From: Effrenium voratum
Taxonomy: Eukaryota > Sar > Dinophyceae > Suessiales > Symbiodiniaceae
Reading direction: 5' to 3'
Assembly: GCA_963377175.1 (NCBI GenBank)
Contig: CAUJNA010001891.1
Location: forward strand, 467,779-531,778
Length of the DNA stretch: 64,000 nucleotides
This document shows positions 1 to 11,739 of this stretch, in pieces. The number at the start of each line of letters is the position of its first letter. Position 1 is the first letter of the stretch. A model generated the notes under the pieces. It ran no database searches and had not been told where the DNA came from. It saw nothing but the letters and a program-made list of their open reading frames with translations. The translations under genes were made by a program, and so were the position numbers.

Positions 1-204
1 TTTGACTCACCGTTTCTGGGGGTTTCTGCATGCAAGCTGGGTATGTCACAAGCGTTGGAGCCTCCTTGTTTGGATAGTTGGGTGTTTCTCAAAACGAGTC
101 TTTCCAGCTGGTTGGGCTCCCTACTAGGGGAGCTGAGGTTTGCTATTTGGGGGTTGATCAAAAAGGTCCTTTACATGGGATGACCATTGGGGAAAACCAT
201 CTCA

Positions 205-358
205 ACCCTAAACCCTAAACCCTAAAAAATATGATTTAAACCCTAAACCCTAAAAAATATGATTTGAACCCTAAACCCTAAACCCTAAAAAAGATGTTTT
301 AAACCCTAAACCCTAAAAAAGATGATTTAAACCCTAAACCCTAAACCCTAAAAAAGAT
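205..358. repeat. Interstitial telomere-type repeat block (CCCTAAA)
   Basis: Runs of two or three CCCTAAA units (the complement of TTTAGGG) alternate with a spacer of the form AAAAATATGATTT or AAAAAGATGTTTT, giving a higher-order unit of about 27-34 bp repeated five times. TTTAGGG is the telomere type of plants and of dinoflagellates. The spacers and the single-copy DNA on both sides show that this is interstitial or subtelomeric, not a terminal array. Confidence 0.85.
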
Positions 359-547
359 GTTGTTTTTGTTTACATTAGAAAAAGTTACCCATGGTCGCAA
401 ACGACTCGGCACCAGTTGATCAACCCCGAGCTCCCTTTCCAGAGAAACCGATCTGACCGCGGCTGACTCTTTTTTCGCGCGGAAGCCTCCAAGCTTCTCT
501 GTACGCTGATTGCTCGGTAGCTTGAGAAACACAGGAGTTCTGGGTGC

Positions 548-692
548 TACATAGCGGTGGATGGACGCGAAATCCATTTCGCACCACTTTGAAACCATGG
601 TTGAAACCAGGACTGTTGTTGGTATTTACCAGGGGAATCATCAGAAACCAGGGTTTCTGAGGTGGTGCAGGATTTCGTCCATCCACAGTAGC
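548..692. mobile_element. TIR element, family M9 (copy 1)
   Basis: A non-coding element of about 145 bp. The left end contains GGTGGATGGACGCGAAATCC and the right end contains its near reverse complement GGATTTCGTCCATCC followed by ACAGTAG. A second copy lies at 48423-48553 and a fragment near 48715-48850. It has no coding capacity, so it is a MITE-like non-autonomous element. Confidence 0.7.
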
Positions 693-968
693 ATAAGCAA
701 TTGATTGATAAAGTGCTGAGATTCCCTGAAAGGAAGGTCAGGGATATGAGTGTTTTGTTTGTAGACTGAGTTAGCTGACAAGCACTTTTCAGCTCGTACT
801 TGTTTTGTTTAAAAGTCAAGGCCGTTCTTCGGCAAGCTGACACGGATATATCCTCAACCCTGGCGTTCAACCGAATCCCATTACAAAGAATGGCCGGAAC
901 AATTGTGGATGAGAATCCTGAAGGGTAATAAATCATGATGGTGTATTATTAACCCAACCCTTGTTTGA

Positions 969-1060
969 CTTGGTGCGATAGGCAGGGAATGAGTCGGAAT
1001 GACCCCGAAGACCAACCAACTGGTGGTTTCTATAGTTTCCTTTCTTCGGGAATCCCCCTT
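969..1060. mobile_element. Fragment of TIR family M1
   Basis: It begins CTTGGTGCGATAGGCAGGG and continues with GAATGAGTCGGAATGACC, which is the left end of family M1 (compare 2945-3061 and 53672-53789). The matching right TIR is not clear, so this is a truncated or diverged copy. Confidence 0.5.
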
Positions 1061-1237
1061 TCGGTTCATCCATTAAAAGAATGGCAAGGCCCCAATTTGC
1101 ATGGTTACATCCTGACGCATAATTTTCTTCTTCGTGGCGTGGTTGTGCTTCCCTGTATTGCACTGGGAATGCCGATGCGGTGACCTTTCTTCCCTCCCGT
1201 AGGTGCACGTTGGTGGACCTCGGCTTCATGGTGGTTA

Positions 1238-1338
1238 TCTTAACCCACCCCCCACTCACCCCACCCACCCCACTCACCCCTCCCACTTACCCCAGTTACC
1301 CCACTTACCCCACTTATCCCACCCCACCCACCACACAA
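1238..1338. repeat. C-rich minisatellite (ACCCC/CACTTAC units)
   Basis: Short tandem units such as CACTCACCCCACC and CCACTTACCCCA are repeated on the + strand with almost no G. The complementary strand is a GGGGTG/GGGTAAG repeat that could form G-quadruplexes. The Pro/Thr-rich reading frames over it are low-complexity artefacts. Confidence 0.75.
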
Positions 1339-2107
1339 TTCCTACTCCCAATCGTTCTTTCTTGGTGGCAACTGCAGCCTTCCTCGGGCCTTTCGGTTCA
1401 TGGGAGTGGGTCAAAAGGTACTCAAGGCGTATATGAGCGCCTGGAATCCAAGCAAACCAAAGACTGATTCTGTTTTGTCATGTGGCTGTGGCTCAAAAAT
1501 AGGGTGACCCCAAAATGGAACCCTAGTAAATGGAGCCAAGGACTGTAAAACCTCAGAAGAAGGTACTCAAAATGGAAATCTGGCAAATGGAAACATGGAC
1601 TAAAGCCTCCGGGTTTTTCTGGTGCTTTAATTTTGACCCATACGCCCCATGTCTCTCGCCCTCCTTGCATCTCTCCCCCTTCCCGTTGGTCACGAGGCGC
1701 TGTAATGGGCTCCGCGGCACCAACGAAGGTGGGATCGGGGACCGGTGGAAAAGGGTGTCGGTACCGGGGGGGCCCTGTTCTTTCTTTCCTTTTTTTTTGT
1801 TTCTCTCTCTCTCTCTTTTTTATGGGATGAAAAGGTTCGGAGGGGGTGGATCACTTGTGAGAGGAGGTTTGGTGAGATACTGCAATGTTAGGTTTTAAAT
1901 CTATGTTCCTGGATTTCACGATGCTTTAGGTTGAGGGATTGGTACCCTGGAATGGTTTAGGGGTTTTTGTATCTCCCCGCTCAACCCTCGCTCATTGGAT
2001 TCGTGAAGCAAAAGGAACGGGGGAGTACTGTTGACCCACTAATCAACCCCAGTTTATGAATAGCGGGGTGCCAACCTGGGTTTGAGCAATCAGAATTATC
2101 ACTTTTG

Positions 2108-2401
2108 GATGGGAACCCCTATTCGTATTGGTATGGGTTCAACATTGCCTGGATCCCGATTGAAAAGTTGGCACCCACTTTTCAGCGGTGCGCTAGGGGT
2201 GGTAAGAGGGAAGGGAGGCTCACCCTGCAGAACGGGATCAATTTGTGTTTGCTTTGGCGGAACTCTCTGTTGGTTGGTTGGTCTTACCGGCAAACCTAAA
2301 GGGACACCGAAACCATTTTTTGGGGGGTCCCATTCTTGGGGGGTCCCCCCAAAAAGGACACCCCATGTTTTACCCATACCAGTACCCTCAAAGTTCCCAT
2401 C
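2108..2401. mobile_element. TIR element of about 294 bp, family M12
   Basis: The left end (GATGGGAAC then TTGGTATGGGT) is mirrored at the right end (ACCCATACC then GTTCCCATC), giving imperfect 30 bp inverted ends. The centre contains further palindromic GGGGTCC/GGACCCC-like pieces. A 221-codon open frame at 2082-2747 runs through the element and beyond. Because half of it is inverted-repeat DNA, it is probably not a gene, although the tail (2440-2745) has a more protein-like composition. Confidence 0.55.
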
Positions 2402-2944
2402 TCAATCTCGCTCATTCGGTTGCGGGGAAATATCCCACGAAGGGAAGTTGGTTCTTGACATGGCCCAGAGACACAAAGACCTGCGCGCTTCGAGACGACT
2501 TGAACCCGATCCCCTAGTCGAAAGGGAAACCGAGTCGAGCAAAGCAGTAGTTTTGGGCCTCAAACTTTCAGTCTTCGGCTTCAGGCAGGCCATTAAAAGA
2601 ATGGTTGGAAAAAAAGTAGAACCACCATGGTCTACCGTTCGAACGGATTTTCATCCAAGTTGGGTCCCCTTGGCCCATTCGCTGGGAATCGGCAAGGAAC
2701 TCCAACGAAGCCGAGCGCGCTATGTTTGGTGGTTCTCGAAGCCATAGCCTTGGAGTTTATGCCACGAACGTGGCGCGTTTGGAAGCCCAACTTTTGGGCT
2801 TAAGCCCAAAGAAATCAGAGAAACAAGACGCGGGAGAAATGCTGGCCATGTTTTTGTTTGTTATTATTATTATTTAATTATTGGTTGTTGTTGTTTTTTT
2901 TCCGACCAATTCAGGACGGTGAGACGGAAGTGCTTTGCCCTTTC

Positions 2945-3061
2945 CTTGTTGGTGCGATAGGCAGGGAATGAGGGAATGTCCCCAAGACAAACCATCCCTT
3001 GTGGTTTCCTTTAAGGGAATCGCCAGATTCATTCCCTCATTCCCTGCTGAGCACCAGCAAG
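2945..3061. mobile_element. TIR element, family M1 (intact copy)
   Basis: A 117 bp element. The left end CTTGTTGGTGC is complementary to the right end GCACCAGCAAG. Just inside, GGCAGGGAATGAGGGAATG is complementary to CATTCCCTCATTCCCTGC. It is non-coding and can fold into a nearly complete hairpin. Related copies lie at 969, 14767, 31212 and 53672. Confidence 0.75.
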
Positions 3062-5240
3062 TTTCGGTTCACCCGTGTCCCCCCTTGCTCCTCTTGGGTT
3101 CCTTCCATGGTCCAAGCCTTGAGAGCATCCGGCGTGCCGTGTCAGACCCCCTAATCTCAAGAAAATGGTTCCGGGCCAGCCATGTTTTTGCAGGGAGATG
3201 GACCTTCCAAGCCCGATCGCCGGCTTCCATTGCTCGAAGACTCAAGCCAAACAGGCCTAGTCAGAGGACCAGTTGGCATGCTGAATGCTGAGTAGTTTGA
3301 AACAAGCATTCATCGGGACTACACGAAGCTCAGTTGTTCAAAGCAGACCTTTTGACCTTTTGGCTTTCCCTTTTTCGTCCATGTTTAGTGGCCCCAAAAG
3401 CTGAACCTAGTTCTGGGGTCCTTTGGGCGGTTTTGTACAGGGTGCCTTAAAGAGTTCAAGCGCCACCTTTAGCTGATTCAGAGGGACCGAACTGTGCAAA
3501 GCAGGTTGGGTTTGGGATATATCCTGTCCATGTTTTAAGGGCCCCAAGCAGAGAACACAATTCTTACTCAATTTGTTTGCTCCTGACTCGAGCCAGCCGG
3601 CTCTTGCCATGGCCTTTGGTTTCCGCCGTGGCGCCGCCCATGGGAAAACTGCTTGATAGCTATTGGGCGGTTGGATCTTTCGACAACTTGTTGGCTGAAG
3701 TTCAAGTTTTTTGTGTTTTTGTTTTTTGCGAGCTTGGTTGAAGTCAAGGGGGTTGTTGAGAATTTGCTTGAAGTCAAGGTTGTTTTTTGCGAACTGAGCC
3801 CACTAAGGCTGTCCAAAACAACACGTGTTAGCAGAGGGGTCTCGCCAACCAAGCTGATGTCTACTTGTTGCCGCTTTGGTGTACCTTGCCTCCTTGGTCG
3901 TCGGCGCCCCCTCACCGAAGCAGTGTCGTTTCATTTCGCCTCGCGCAGGGCCTGGCAAGAAAGAGCTCTGAAGCCGGGAGGTAGGCAGCTCGTGCTGGCG
4001 TCTGGCGCCTGGATCTCGCCTTGGTGAGAAATGGCATGGCTTGGATACCAAGATGGTCAGAGTTCGCGTAGTGCATGCTTGCCTTCCGGAAGTAGACTTG
4101 GCTTTCTCTAGAGAGCACCTCCTGGAAAACACATTCTGGACAATACTGGTTCCGGGTAAGGACCAAGTTCTTGGTTGACAAAAACTCACCGGTTGAAAGG
4201 AACTATCTTCCATCCGCCGGGTCTTCGGAGGGCAAGTGCATTGCCAACACTCCTTGAGAAGAACCATACGTTCAAAGCGACGCCCTGATGGATAAGGTGG
4301 GGGAGGCGGGGTAATGAGCCAACTTGGTGTCCGGAATCAACCGTTTTGGCCGCAGGCGAGCAGCTCGGCCATTTCTAAATGCCCTCAATGCCAAGTTTGC
4401 AATTCATTCGCATATGGCTGTGGGTCAAAACCAATGGTACTATTTTGAGGTAGGTGCACCACCCATTTTAGTCTATTTTAGTGGGGATTGGGATGTTCAC
4501 TGGGGGTACGGGATTTTGACCCTTGCTGCAGGGTCGCGCTTGTTCTGGAACTTACGACCTGCCAGAATTTCAGCGTCCCAAACTTGTTGCTTTTGTTCAT
4601 TTGAAGGGATTGTTCTTCTACATGGCTTCGTTGGGGTTACGGTACGGGAAAACAAACAAACTTGTAAGCATCTTAGAACTCAAAGTGACTGGGTTTTGGT
4701 GGCTGCTCATTTGCTTGCAGTGTCGCTGTGACACCCTAAAGTTGAAAGACTCCAACCAGTGGATCGATCTGGTGAGTTTGTCGGAAGACCCAACCTGCAT
4801 GTGGGTGCACCCTCATTTCGCCGAGTCCCAAATAACGGCTCCCTCAAAATCCTCCCCAACAACATCCTGAGACTGCAAGTGACCAAATAGATCGTTCCTT
4901 GACCGCAGGGTGACAAAAAATGGACAATTCATTTCGGGCATCCCAATTGCACCTTGATCTCTCGCGACCGGCTCAAAGGCGGAGTTTCCATTGGCTTTCA
5001 CCAACAAAAAAACAACACGGTAAGGAAGCGAAACGAAGACGAGCCAAACAGCCCGCACCGGCCGAACCGCTTTTTGCCGGAGAAGAGCCGGTCAGTTTTG
5101 TGAATGGCGGCCTTCCTGGCACGGCCCTCGGCGTGTTTTTTGGCTGGTCGACGCGTGGCATGTTTTTTTGGTGGTACCCTCCTTGACTTTAGGTGTCCTT
5201 AGGGGTTCTTTTTCTTGGTTCCGAGCCATCCGGTTCCTTA
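3062..5240. other. No supported gene
   Basis: Single-copy-looking DNA with scattered repeat pieces. It includes a copy of family M10 at about 4411-4531 (GGCTGTGGGTCAAAACC at one end, TTTTGACCC at the other) and a segment at 3333-3420 related to 63675-63780. Open frames occur on both strands but none shows a recognisable family or an exon-like composition. Confidence 0.5.
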
Positions 5241-5244
5241 AGCT

Positions 5245-5315
5245 GTTGTTTTTAGTTGGTTTGGCATTTAGCCCACTTAAAGTTAGTCAATTTTGGCAGG
5301 GGATCTGAGGACAGT
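5245..5315. repeat. Family M7 repeat fragment
   Basis: Contains CCACTTAAAGTTAGTCAATTTTGGCAGGGGATCTGAGGACAG-like sequence. The same block occurs at 7862, 11598, 17555, 20045, 46531 and 54235. It is non-coding. Confidence 0.5.
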
Positions 5316-6744
5316 TCCGTGCCCAAGGCCACGAAGAATGTTGGGCCCGTTTTCCAATGGCCACTGGTTTGCGGTGAAGGGAAGGACTGCAACCTCCCGA
5401 AGAATCTCTGGGTTCAGTAGATTTGTTGTCTCCGAAGTTCGAAGGCCGAGTTAGGCTAAGTGAACTGTGGGCCAAGGGCATACCACGTTGTCGCTATGGT
5501 GTTCTTCTTCCAGTCCTTGAAACAACTTAGTGGGCGACCTCAAAAACATGTCCTCCAAGTTTTGGTCGATCTTCAGGCATGGCCCTTCAGAGGTTCCTGG
5601 ACGGTTGGGAAGTGGAAATCTGCCTATAATGTTGGTGGATTTTCCCAGTTCTCAGGGTAATTTCAAAGTATCATGGGGTCTGCGGGGGAGGGATAATAGG
5701 GCTTAATCAGGGCTTGTTTGGGCTCCCCTCCCCCTCCGCCCCCCCCCCCCCCCCCAGGCACGCATGAAAGTAATGTCCGGGTAATTTCTGGGTGGTTCAC
5801 CTTTTGCTGAAAGGAAAACCGGTCCCGGGCAAGTGCCAACTTGCTCAGTCGAACATGTCCAAGGCTTTGGGGATCTGAGCGATTTACAGGGATGGTTTAG
5901 ATTGGGATTACTCATCAGGGAAAGAAATCAGGGACAACAAAAACCGGAAACCTTTTTCTCACTGACTTGTGTCTCTCCCATGGTTTGAGTTGCGTTTAGT
6001 TGGTCTGCTGGGTGTTTCAATTTAGGAAACTAAAAGTTACCAGCACCCTCCAAGGGTGATCCAGTACCTTGTGTGGTTGCCCTGGGTACCAATTGACAAC
6101 CCTTGGGGGGCTGGTTCCTCTATTAACCAGGCTCCCGCCTGCTGCCGCCGACCCTCGGCGCATTAAGGGAAAAGTCACAAGGACCGGTCCTGAAACACGT
6201 CCGCAGACCCAGGGACCACTTATAAGATCCTCTACGACCACAAACAAGGATTAACGGAAAAGTCAGAAATATGGCAGCTAGTCCGTTAATTACCGCTTGG
6301 GCTGCGGGAGCAGTCGCCTCTCCCGGGGTCGCCCTGAAACTGGCCCTCCCGAAGTTGCCCTGGACCGGTCGCCGGCAGGGACCGGGACAGGCTGGTCCCA
6401 GTCTGGCGCGGTTTGACTCGATGTATTGGACTCTCTTGCAGAATAGATCCAGGGATCCTCTACTACCACAAGGATTAACGGAAAAGTCAGACAGGTGGCA
6501 GCGTCAATAACCGCACGGGCCGGTTTGTGCCCAAGTCACGTTGAGCTGGTCCTAGAAACAAGGCCGTCGGTGCCCCTCAACCGGTCGCAGGGAGTGACTG
6601 GGACCTGGGACCCTGTCCAGTGTCCTGAAACACGGGTGCCAGTCCGGAAAGGTGTCTGGAGCGGTTTGAGGTGGCACCACAGCAGTTTGAAGTGGGACCC
6701 GATATCAGCGGTCACACCAGGACTCGGCTTCAGTCCTGAAAGCG

Positions 6745-6965
6745 GTCCTGGCCGGGACCAGTCCCAGGACCAAAACCAAACCCCGGTCCTGGGACTGGTC
6801 CTGGGACGGACCGGTCCTGACTGGTGCCGGGAGGTCCCAGCCAGGACCGGTTTTGGCTGACTACAAGTAATCTGAAACAGCAGAAGGACCAGTCCCAGGA
6901 CCGGTCCCAGGACTGGTCCCGTCCCAGGACCGGTCGCGGGACCGGTCCCGGGACCGGTCCTAGGA
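6745..6965. repeat. Palindromic GGACCGGTCC repeat cluster
   Basis: A dense, irregular series of the self-complementary word GGACCGGTCC and variants (GGACCAGTCC, GGACTGGTCC, GGGACCGGTCCC), grading upstream into looser copies from about 6180. Both strands read as Gly/Pro/Thr-rich open frames because the unit is palindromic, so those frames are not genes. It could form cruciforms or tandem hairpins. Confidence 0.8.
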
Positions 6966-7861
6966 ATCCACTTTTTGTGCGTTCGGGCGTGTCCCCCAAA
7001 AACTATCATTGATTCCAATCACTTCCAGTTGCATCCCACGCCGGTCCCCTCTGCAGGAGGCTGGGACGGGAGGCAGAGGGTCGGCGGATTCCTTTAGGTG
7101 GCCAAAACAAACCAACAAACCCAAAAGGGTTCCGAGCCTCAAAAGACACACCAACATGAGCCCCAGACACACTTGTTTCCACGTAGCAAACCAAAAGTTA
7201 TTAAGGGGAACCCAAAAGATGTTGGTTTGTTGGTGAGGCTTGTTGGTGGTTTGTTTAACAAACCATTATAATATTGGTTTGTTAAAATAATTATAGATGT
7301 TTTCGGAAGATTTCTGAGGACTTGCAGCGAATCCAGAATCCAAAACGCGTCGCGAGTCAAGGCAGAGGCATCCCTTTTTCCTCGTTCTCAGGCCTTCGAG
7401 CCAAGCCTCGAGGCCGCCAGGCCGCGCGCCGGGAAACGAGTTTGAGCCGAAATGGGAAGTTGGGATGGTGAAGAAGAAAAGCAACGGGCTCCCCCTGTTT
7501 TTGGACTTCCCCGCCTTCCCCCCCTTGCTTCCACCTGTTTGATCTTTCACCCCCCTCCTCTTTGTTTTGACCCCCAGTTCCTTCAGCTTGACCCCTCCCC
7601 AACCTCTCCCCTCAAACCCTCAGACATGGGGCATCGAATCCCCCCCCCCGCCAAGACAAACAAGGGGACAAGCTCCTTTTTTTTCAGACTTTTACAAAGG
7701 CGACCAGAATTTTCGCCTAGGCGATGCTCAGAAACACTTGGCCGCCGCGAGAGAAACCGCTTCTAAAGTCCAAAATCCCAGCAGACTGAGTTGACGGGAC
7801 TTAGGAAGCAGAGGAACGTAGAGATCACTTTAACCACTTGGTGGCAAGCCCAGCCATGCGG

Positions 7862-7947
7862 TTAGTTGGTTTAGTGGTTGGATGTCCGAATTGAACCCAC
7901 TAAAAGTTAGTCACTTTTAGCGGGGGATCTGAAAACGGACAGCCCAG
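7862..7947 (+). repeat. Family M7 repeat, CAG-ended copy
   Basis: Reads TTTAGTGG...CCCACTAAAAGTTAGTCACTTT, then TAGCGGGGGATCTG and GACAGCCCAG. The same 3' end (GCCCAG) occurs in the copies at 11598-11729 and 46531-46645. A fixed CAG end is what a repeat carrying a splice acceptor would show, so it is a candidate introner; no flanking exon is proven here. Confidence 0.55.
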
Positions 7948-8882
7948 TGCAGTGGAGCCGAGCCCATTTTGGTGCTTCACTGACTACTGACTTCTAGTCG
8001 TTTGAGAACTACTCAGGTTAAGCCTGTGATACCAGAGCCGTCTTCACATTTTGGCGGGGGAAGTTCAGAATTGTCCGGGTCCTGGAAAAGCCGCTAAACT
8101 TTTTGAGAGGTTTTCAACTTCACTTCAAGTCCTGGTTCCGTTTGAAACCGCTTGAATGTAGCCAGGAGAAGGGTGCGTGTTTCTTGAGGTAGCCTAAACC
8201 CACCGGGGTTTAGGCCATCAGGAAGCCACACGATTTTCCCCTTTGACACGTGGCGGGAACGCACAGAGTTTGATGGACGCAGTTCAGAACGTGCCCAAAA
8301 GGGGGAAACGCCGACGCAGACTGTGCAGCCCACGGATGATTCTTACGTCGGGAAGACTAAGACTTTGCCCATATGCAGTTCAAGCAGTGCTCTTGAGGGA
8401 AGCACAAACTGTTTTGCCCTATACAGCTCAATACGGGCTCAGCGCAGAAACGCAAACATGTTTGGTGGGCGAGTTCAAAACCTGCTGATGGGAAGGCAGT
8501 TGAAGCAGAGGAGAATGCGTTTGTGGATGCTGTACATGTTTGGTGGTTGTTTTGAAAAGACACCAAAAGGAAATCACTTTTTGGGGTTCCTTCTTTTTGA
8601 CACGAACCCATGTCACGGGAATAATCCCATGTCGTGGAAGTTCGAGCTCCCACAGCGCTTGCGGCACCAACCTCACGTGGCAGCATCTTGGACAAGCGCG
8701 GTGCACAAAGCGTGCGTGAGCCTTCCCCCCAGCAGTCTTGATTGACTTTTTGACCATGTCATTAACGTGACCACCAAGTGTGATTCGCACGTTTCGAAGA
8801 CTCGGCTGCAGCGAGGTTAAAAGCCAACAGCGCAACACGCATGGATTGTTATTTCTATAGGTCAGAACCAATCTTACGGTGT

Positions 8883-8900
8883 ATGTACGTATATATACAC

Positions 8901-8940
<40 letters not shown>

Positions 8941-8955
8941 CTATATATATATTTA
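8883..8955. repeat. AT/ATAC microsatellite
   Basis: Alternating TATATATA with a few TACATGTA interruptions. Non-coding. Confidence 0.85.
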
Positions 8956-9454
8956 AGGGCTGCCGCCCTGTGCCGCCGGCCCCTGTGGATCTTGAAACGA
9001 ATGCCCGAGAGATCCGAAAGCTCGCGCTCTATTTTCACAGCACAGCCTAGAGCACTTACCACATGTATACATATGGCTATGTCTGGGCGTGAAAACTGTA
9101 ACACCCCGCCTGAGAAGAGTCCCAATGGGATGTCTTCTCCCTACAGTTTCACCCCGAGCTTCAATAGCACTACTGGCTACCGGCTCAAACTGCGATGACC
9201 AGGGATAGCGCAAAAACGTGCACTCTTTGGTTGATACACAACCCAAATTAGTACCACCGGGCTTACACCATGCCCTCCATGCCACTGTCTTCAGGCGGCT
9301 GAAAAAAGCGATGCAGTCACCAAAGCCTTCGGGTGACTGCTTCCGTGTTGGCCCATTGCATCAGTATGAAAAGTCCTGCGCCTTTGTCTCACTTCCTTTT
9401 CTTGTCAATTTCCTTCTTCTTCTTCCCATCGCCTTCACCGCCACTCACTGGTGA

Positions 9455-9895
9455 TAATGACTACTATGATGATGATCAGGGTGATGATGATGACCATGAG
9501 GATGATGATAAGGATGACGACGATGATGATAACTATCATCGCAGCATCCTCTGCATTACCAATGCATAAGAGATGTGAGGATAATGATGATAAGGATGAG
9601 GACTGTCATGATAACTATCATCGTAGCATCGTCTGCATTACCAATTGTGCCTAACGCCACAATTGAAATGTATATATAAAAGAAAGAGATGATGACAACC
9701 ATCATGATGATGAAGGGTGATGATGACTGACCATCATGATGATGATGATAAGGGTGATGATAAGGATGAGGACTGTCATGATCATCGTAGCATCCTCTGC
9801 ATTACCAATGCTGCCTAACGCCACAATTGAAATGTATAGATAAATGAAAGAGATGATGATGACCATCATGATGATGAAGGGCGATGATGACCACC

Positions 9896-9927
<32 letters not shown>

Positions 9928-10209
9928 AAGGGTGATGATGATAACCATGAGGATGGTGATAAGGATGATGACGGTGATGATAAGTATCATCGTAGCATCG
10001 TCTGCATTACCAATGGTGCCTAACGCCACAATTGAAATGTATATATAAAAGAAAGAGATGATGATGATGGTGAGGATGACCACCATGATGAGATCCGGTT
10101 TGAGATGCAGAAGATGCGTAGCATTGGTAATGCAGAGGATGCTACGATGATAGTTATCATCACCGTCATCATCCTTATCACCATCCTCATGGTCATCATC
10201 ATCACCCTT

Positions 10210-10275
<66 letters not shown>

Positions 10276-10400
10276 TAGCGGGAAACTCGAAAAGTGTATC
10301 AACAAGAGATAAGGACGATGACGATAATGATGATGATGACGAGCACCATGATGATAATGTAAGTAAGGACGATGACGATGATGATGATGATGATGAGCAG
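9455..10400. repeat. Compound GAT/ATC minisatellite with inverted arm
   Basis: GATGAT tracts are interleaved with a conserved spacer that reads CATCGTAGCATC, TCTGCATTACCAATG and GCCTAACGCCACAATTG followed by a short AT stretch. Forward spacer copies lie near 9535, 9620, 9790 and 9990. At about 10100-10275 the spacer and an (ATC)20 tract occur in reverse orientation, so the locus is a large fold-back. The poly-Asp and poly-Ile frames on both strands are repeat artefacts. Confidence 0.8.
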
Positions 10401-10556
10401 CATGAGCTGATGATTACGACCCATCTCGACCCAACTAACCTGGGGCAATGGCTTGAAGGCTACGCTGGTCGTGGATGGCATTTAGCAACACGTAGCATAT
10501 CGGAAGTGTTTCTACAGCTGGAGATCATTTTGGATAGCCGGAATACCAAGCTTTGA
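10277..10556 (+). CDS. Possible acidic exon ending in a stop codon (unrecognised)
   Basis: An open + frame leaves the GAT minisatellite as an Asp-rich stretch and continues into ordinary-looking sequence (HLDPTNLGQWLEGYAGRGWH..., ending ILDSRNTKL and TGA at 10554-10556). The tail has a mixed, protein-like composition unlike the repeat. A GTAAGT motif inside the acidic part (about 10359) could instead be a splice donor. No family was recognised. The start is not defined, and the frame may be chance extension from a triplet repeat. Confidence 0.2.
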
Positions 10557-10994
10557 TCCTTCGAGATGTGTAGCCACCCTTCCCGTGCGCCTCGCCCTTG
10601 CGGACAAGGGGTCGGCGGATATATATGAGCGATATATACGAAGTTAGCAATCAATGAATCAATGTTGGCAGTTACTCCCAGTCCCCAACACAATGTTGCT
10701 TCGCAGACTGCTGGCAGGTTGTTTTTTCTGCCCGCTCCACAGAATCTCCTTACGCGGTTACCACTTCTGAATGTTCGGGTGGCAAGCGGCCTTAGTTGGG
10801 CGTCGTTGTTGGAGTTTCTACTTGGATGCTTTGAAAGGGAAACGGCATCCACAATTTGGGCTTCCCTGGAAAAACCACACCGACTTGGACGTTACATCAT
10901 AGATGTACTGATCCTTTTGGTAGGCCATTTGAATATTCTAAATCGGCAAATTTCAACCACCGAATTGCCGGTTTGCCACTGAATTGCTTTCTTT

Positions 10995-11116
10995 CTAGGG
11001 GTATCGTCCCCATTCTTTTCAGCCATCGTCCTTTCAAAAACCAGCTATTTGCCCAGGGTTTTTTGGTGGTTTCTAGAAAGAAGGATCCCTGGAAAGAATG
11101 GGGAAGTTACCCCTAG
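10995..11116. mobile_element. TIR element, family M4 (copy 1)
   Basis: Starts CTAGGGGTA and ends TACCCCTAG. Just inside, CCCCATTCTTTTCAGCCATC pairs imperfectly with GATCCCTGGAAAGAATGGGG. It is 122 bp and non-coding. Other copies: 36122-36237 and 59607-59738. Confidence 0.75.
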
Positions 11117-11597
11117 ATTGATAGGAACATGAGTTGCCCGGAGTGCTGCCTGGTTCCAGTCTGTGCAAAATATGTGGGGTTGGACCCCAATTGCCCGAGA
11201 GAACTTCCTGGTTGGCATTTCTTAGTTTGTTTGCGTGGCTGGCTGCAAAGTTTGCTTGCTGACATCTGTCTTTTGTTGCACCCAAACAAACTGCTGGTGG
11301 GTTTTCCTTTTGGCTTCCTTTTCAATCCACAAACTTAAAAAAAAACAACATTTTTTTCCAACAAGGTTTGGTCCCAAAATCCAAGTTTTTTGTTTTTTCC
11401 CCAAAAAAAGAAGTCCCAACTCCAAAAAGCAGTCCGACCCCATGCCCATGGCGCGGCCCCCGATCTTGCGGCCCGGGGCGGTTTTGCGCAGCGCTCAACT
11501 CGCCGAGGCGAGCTGCGGGGGGGTTGTTGCGGGGGGTTTCAGCCTTTGGCTTCTGGTCCTTGGCCGAAAACAGAAAACCGTTCAACCAACTTTTCTT

Positions 11598-11729
11598 GGT
11601 GGGTCCCAGCCATCCGGTTCCTTGGCCTTTTAGCCTTTTAGCCTTTTAGCCTTTTAATGTCTAGTGATAGTTTCCATCTCACCCACAAAAAGTTAGTCAC
11701 TTTTAGCGGGGGATCTGAGGGCAGCCCAG
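11598..11729 (+). repeat. Family M7 repeat, CAG-ended copy
   Basis: Begins CAGCCATCCGGTTCCTTGG with four tandem copies of CCTTTTAG. It then has the core CACAAAAAGTTAGTCACTTT and the end GGCAGCCCAG. Its layout matches 46531-46645. The upstream stretch 11440-11545 is GC-rich and open, which would fit an exon followed by a repeat-derived intron, but this is only suggestive. Confidence 0.55.
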
Positions 11730-11739
11730 TGTTGGGGAG

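Noticed and set aside
6536..7018. 160-codon Gly/Pro/Thr-rich frame on the minus strand
   Set aside because: The GGACCGGTCC unit is palindromic and keeps both strands open; there is no independent sign of coding.
9802..10305. 167-codon poly-Asp/Ile minus-strand frame
   Set aside because: Produced by the GAT/ATC minisatellite; the spacer parts change frame among units.
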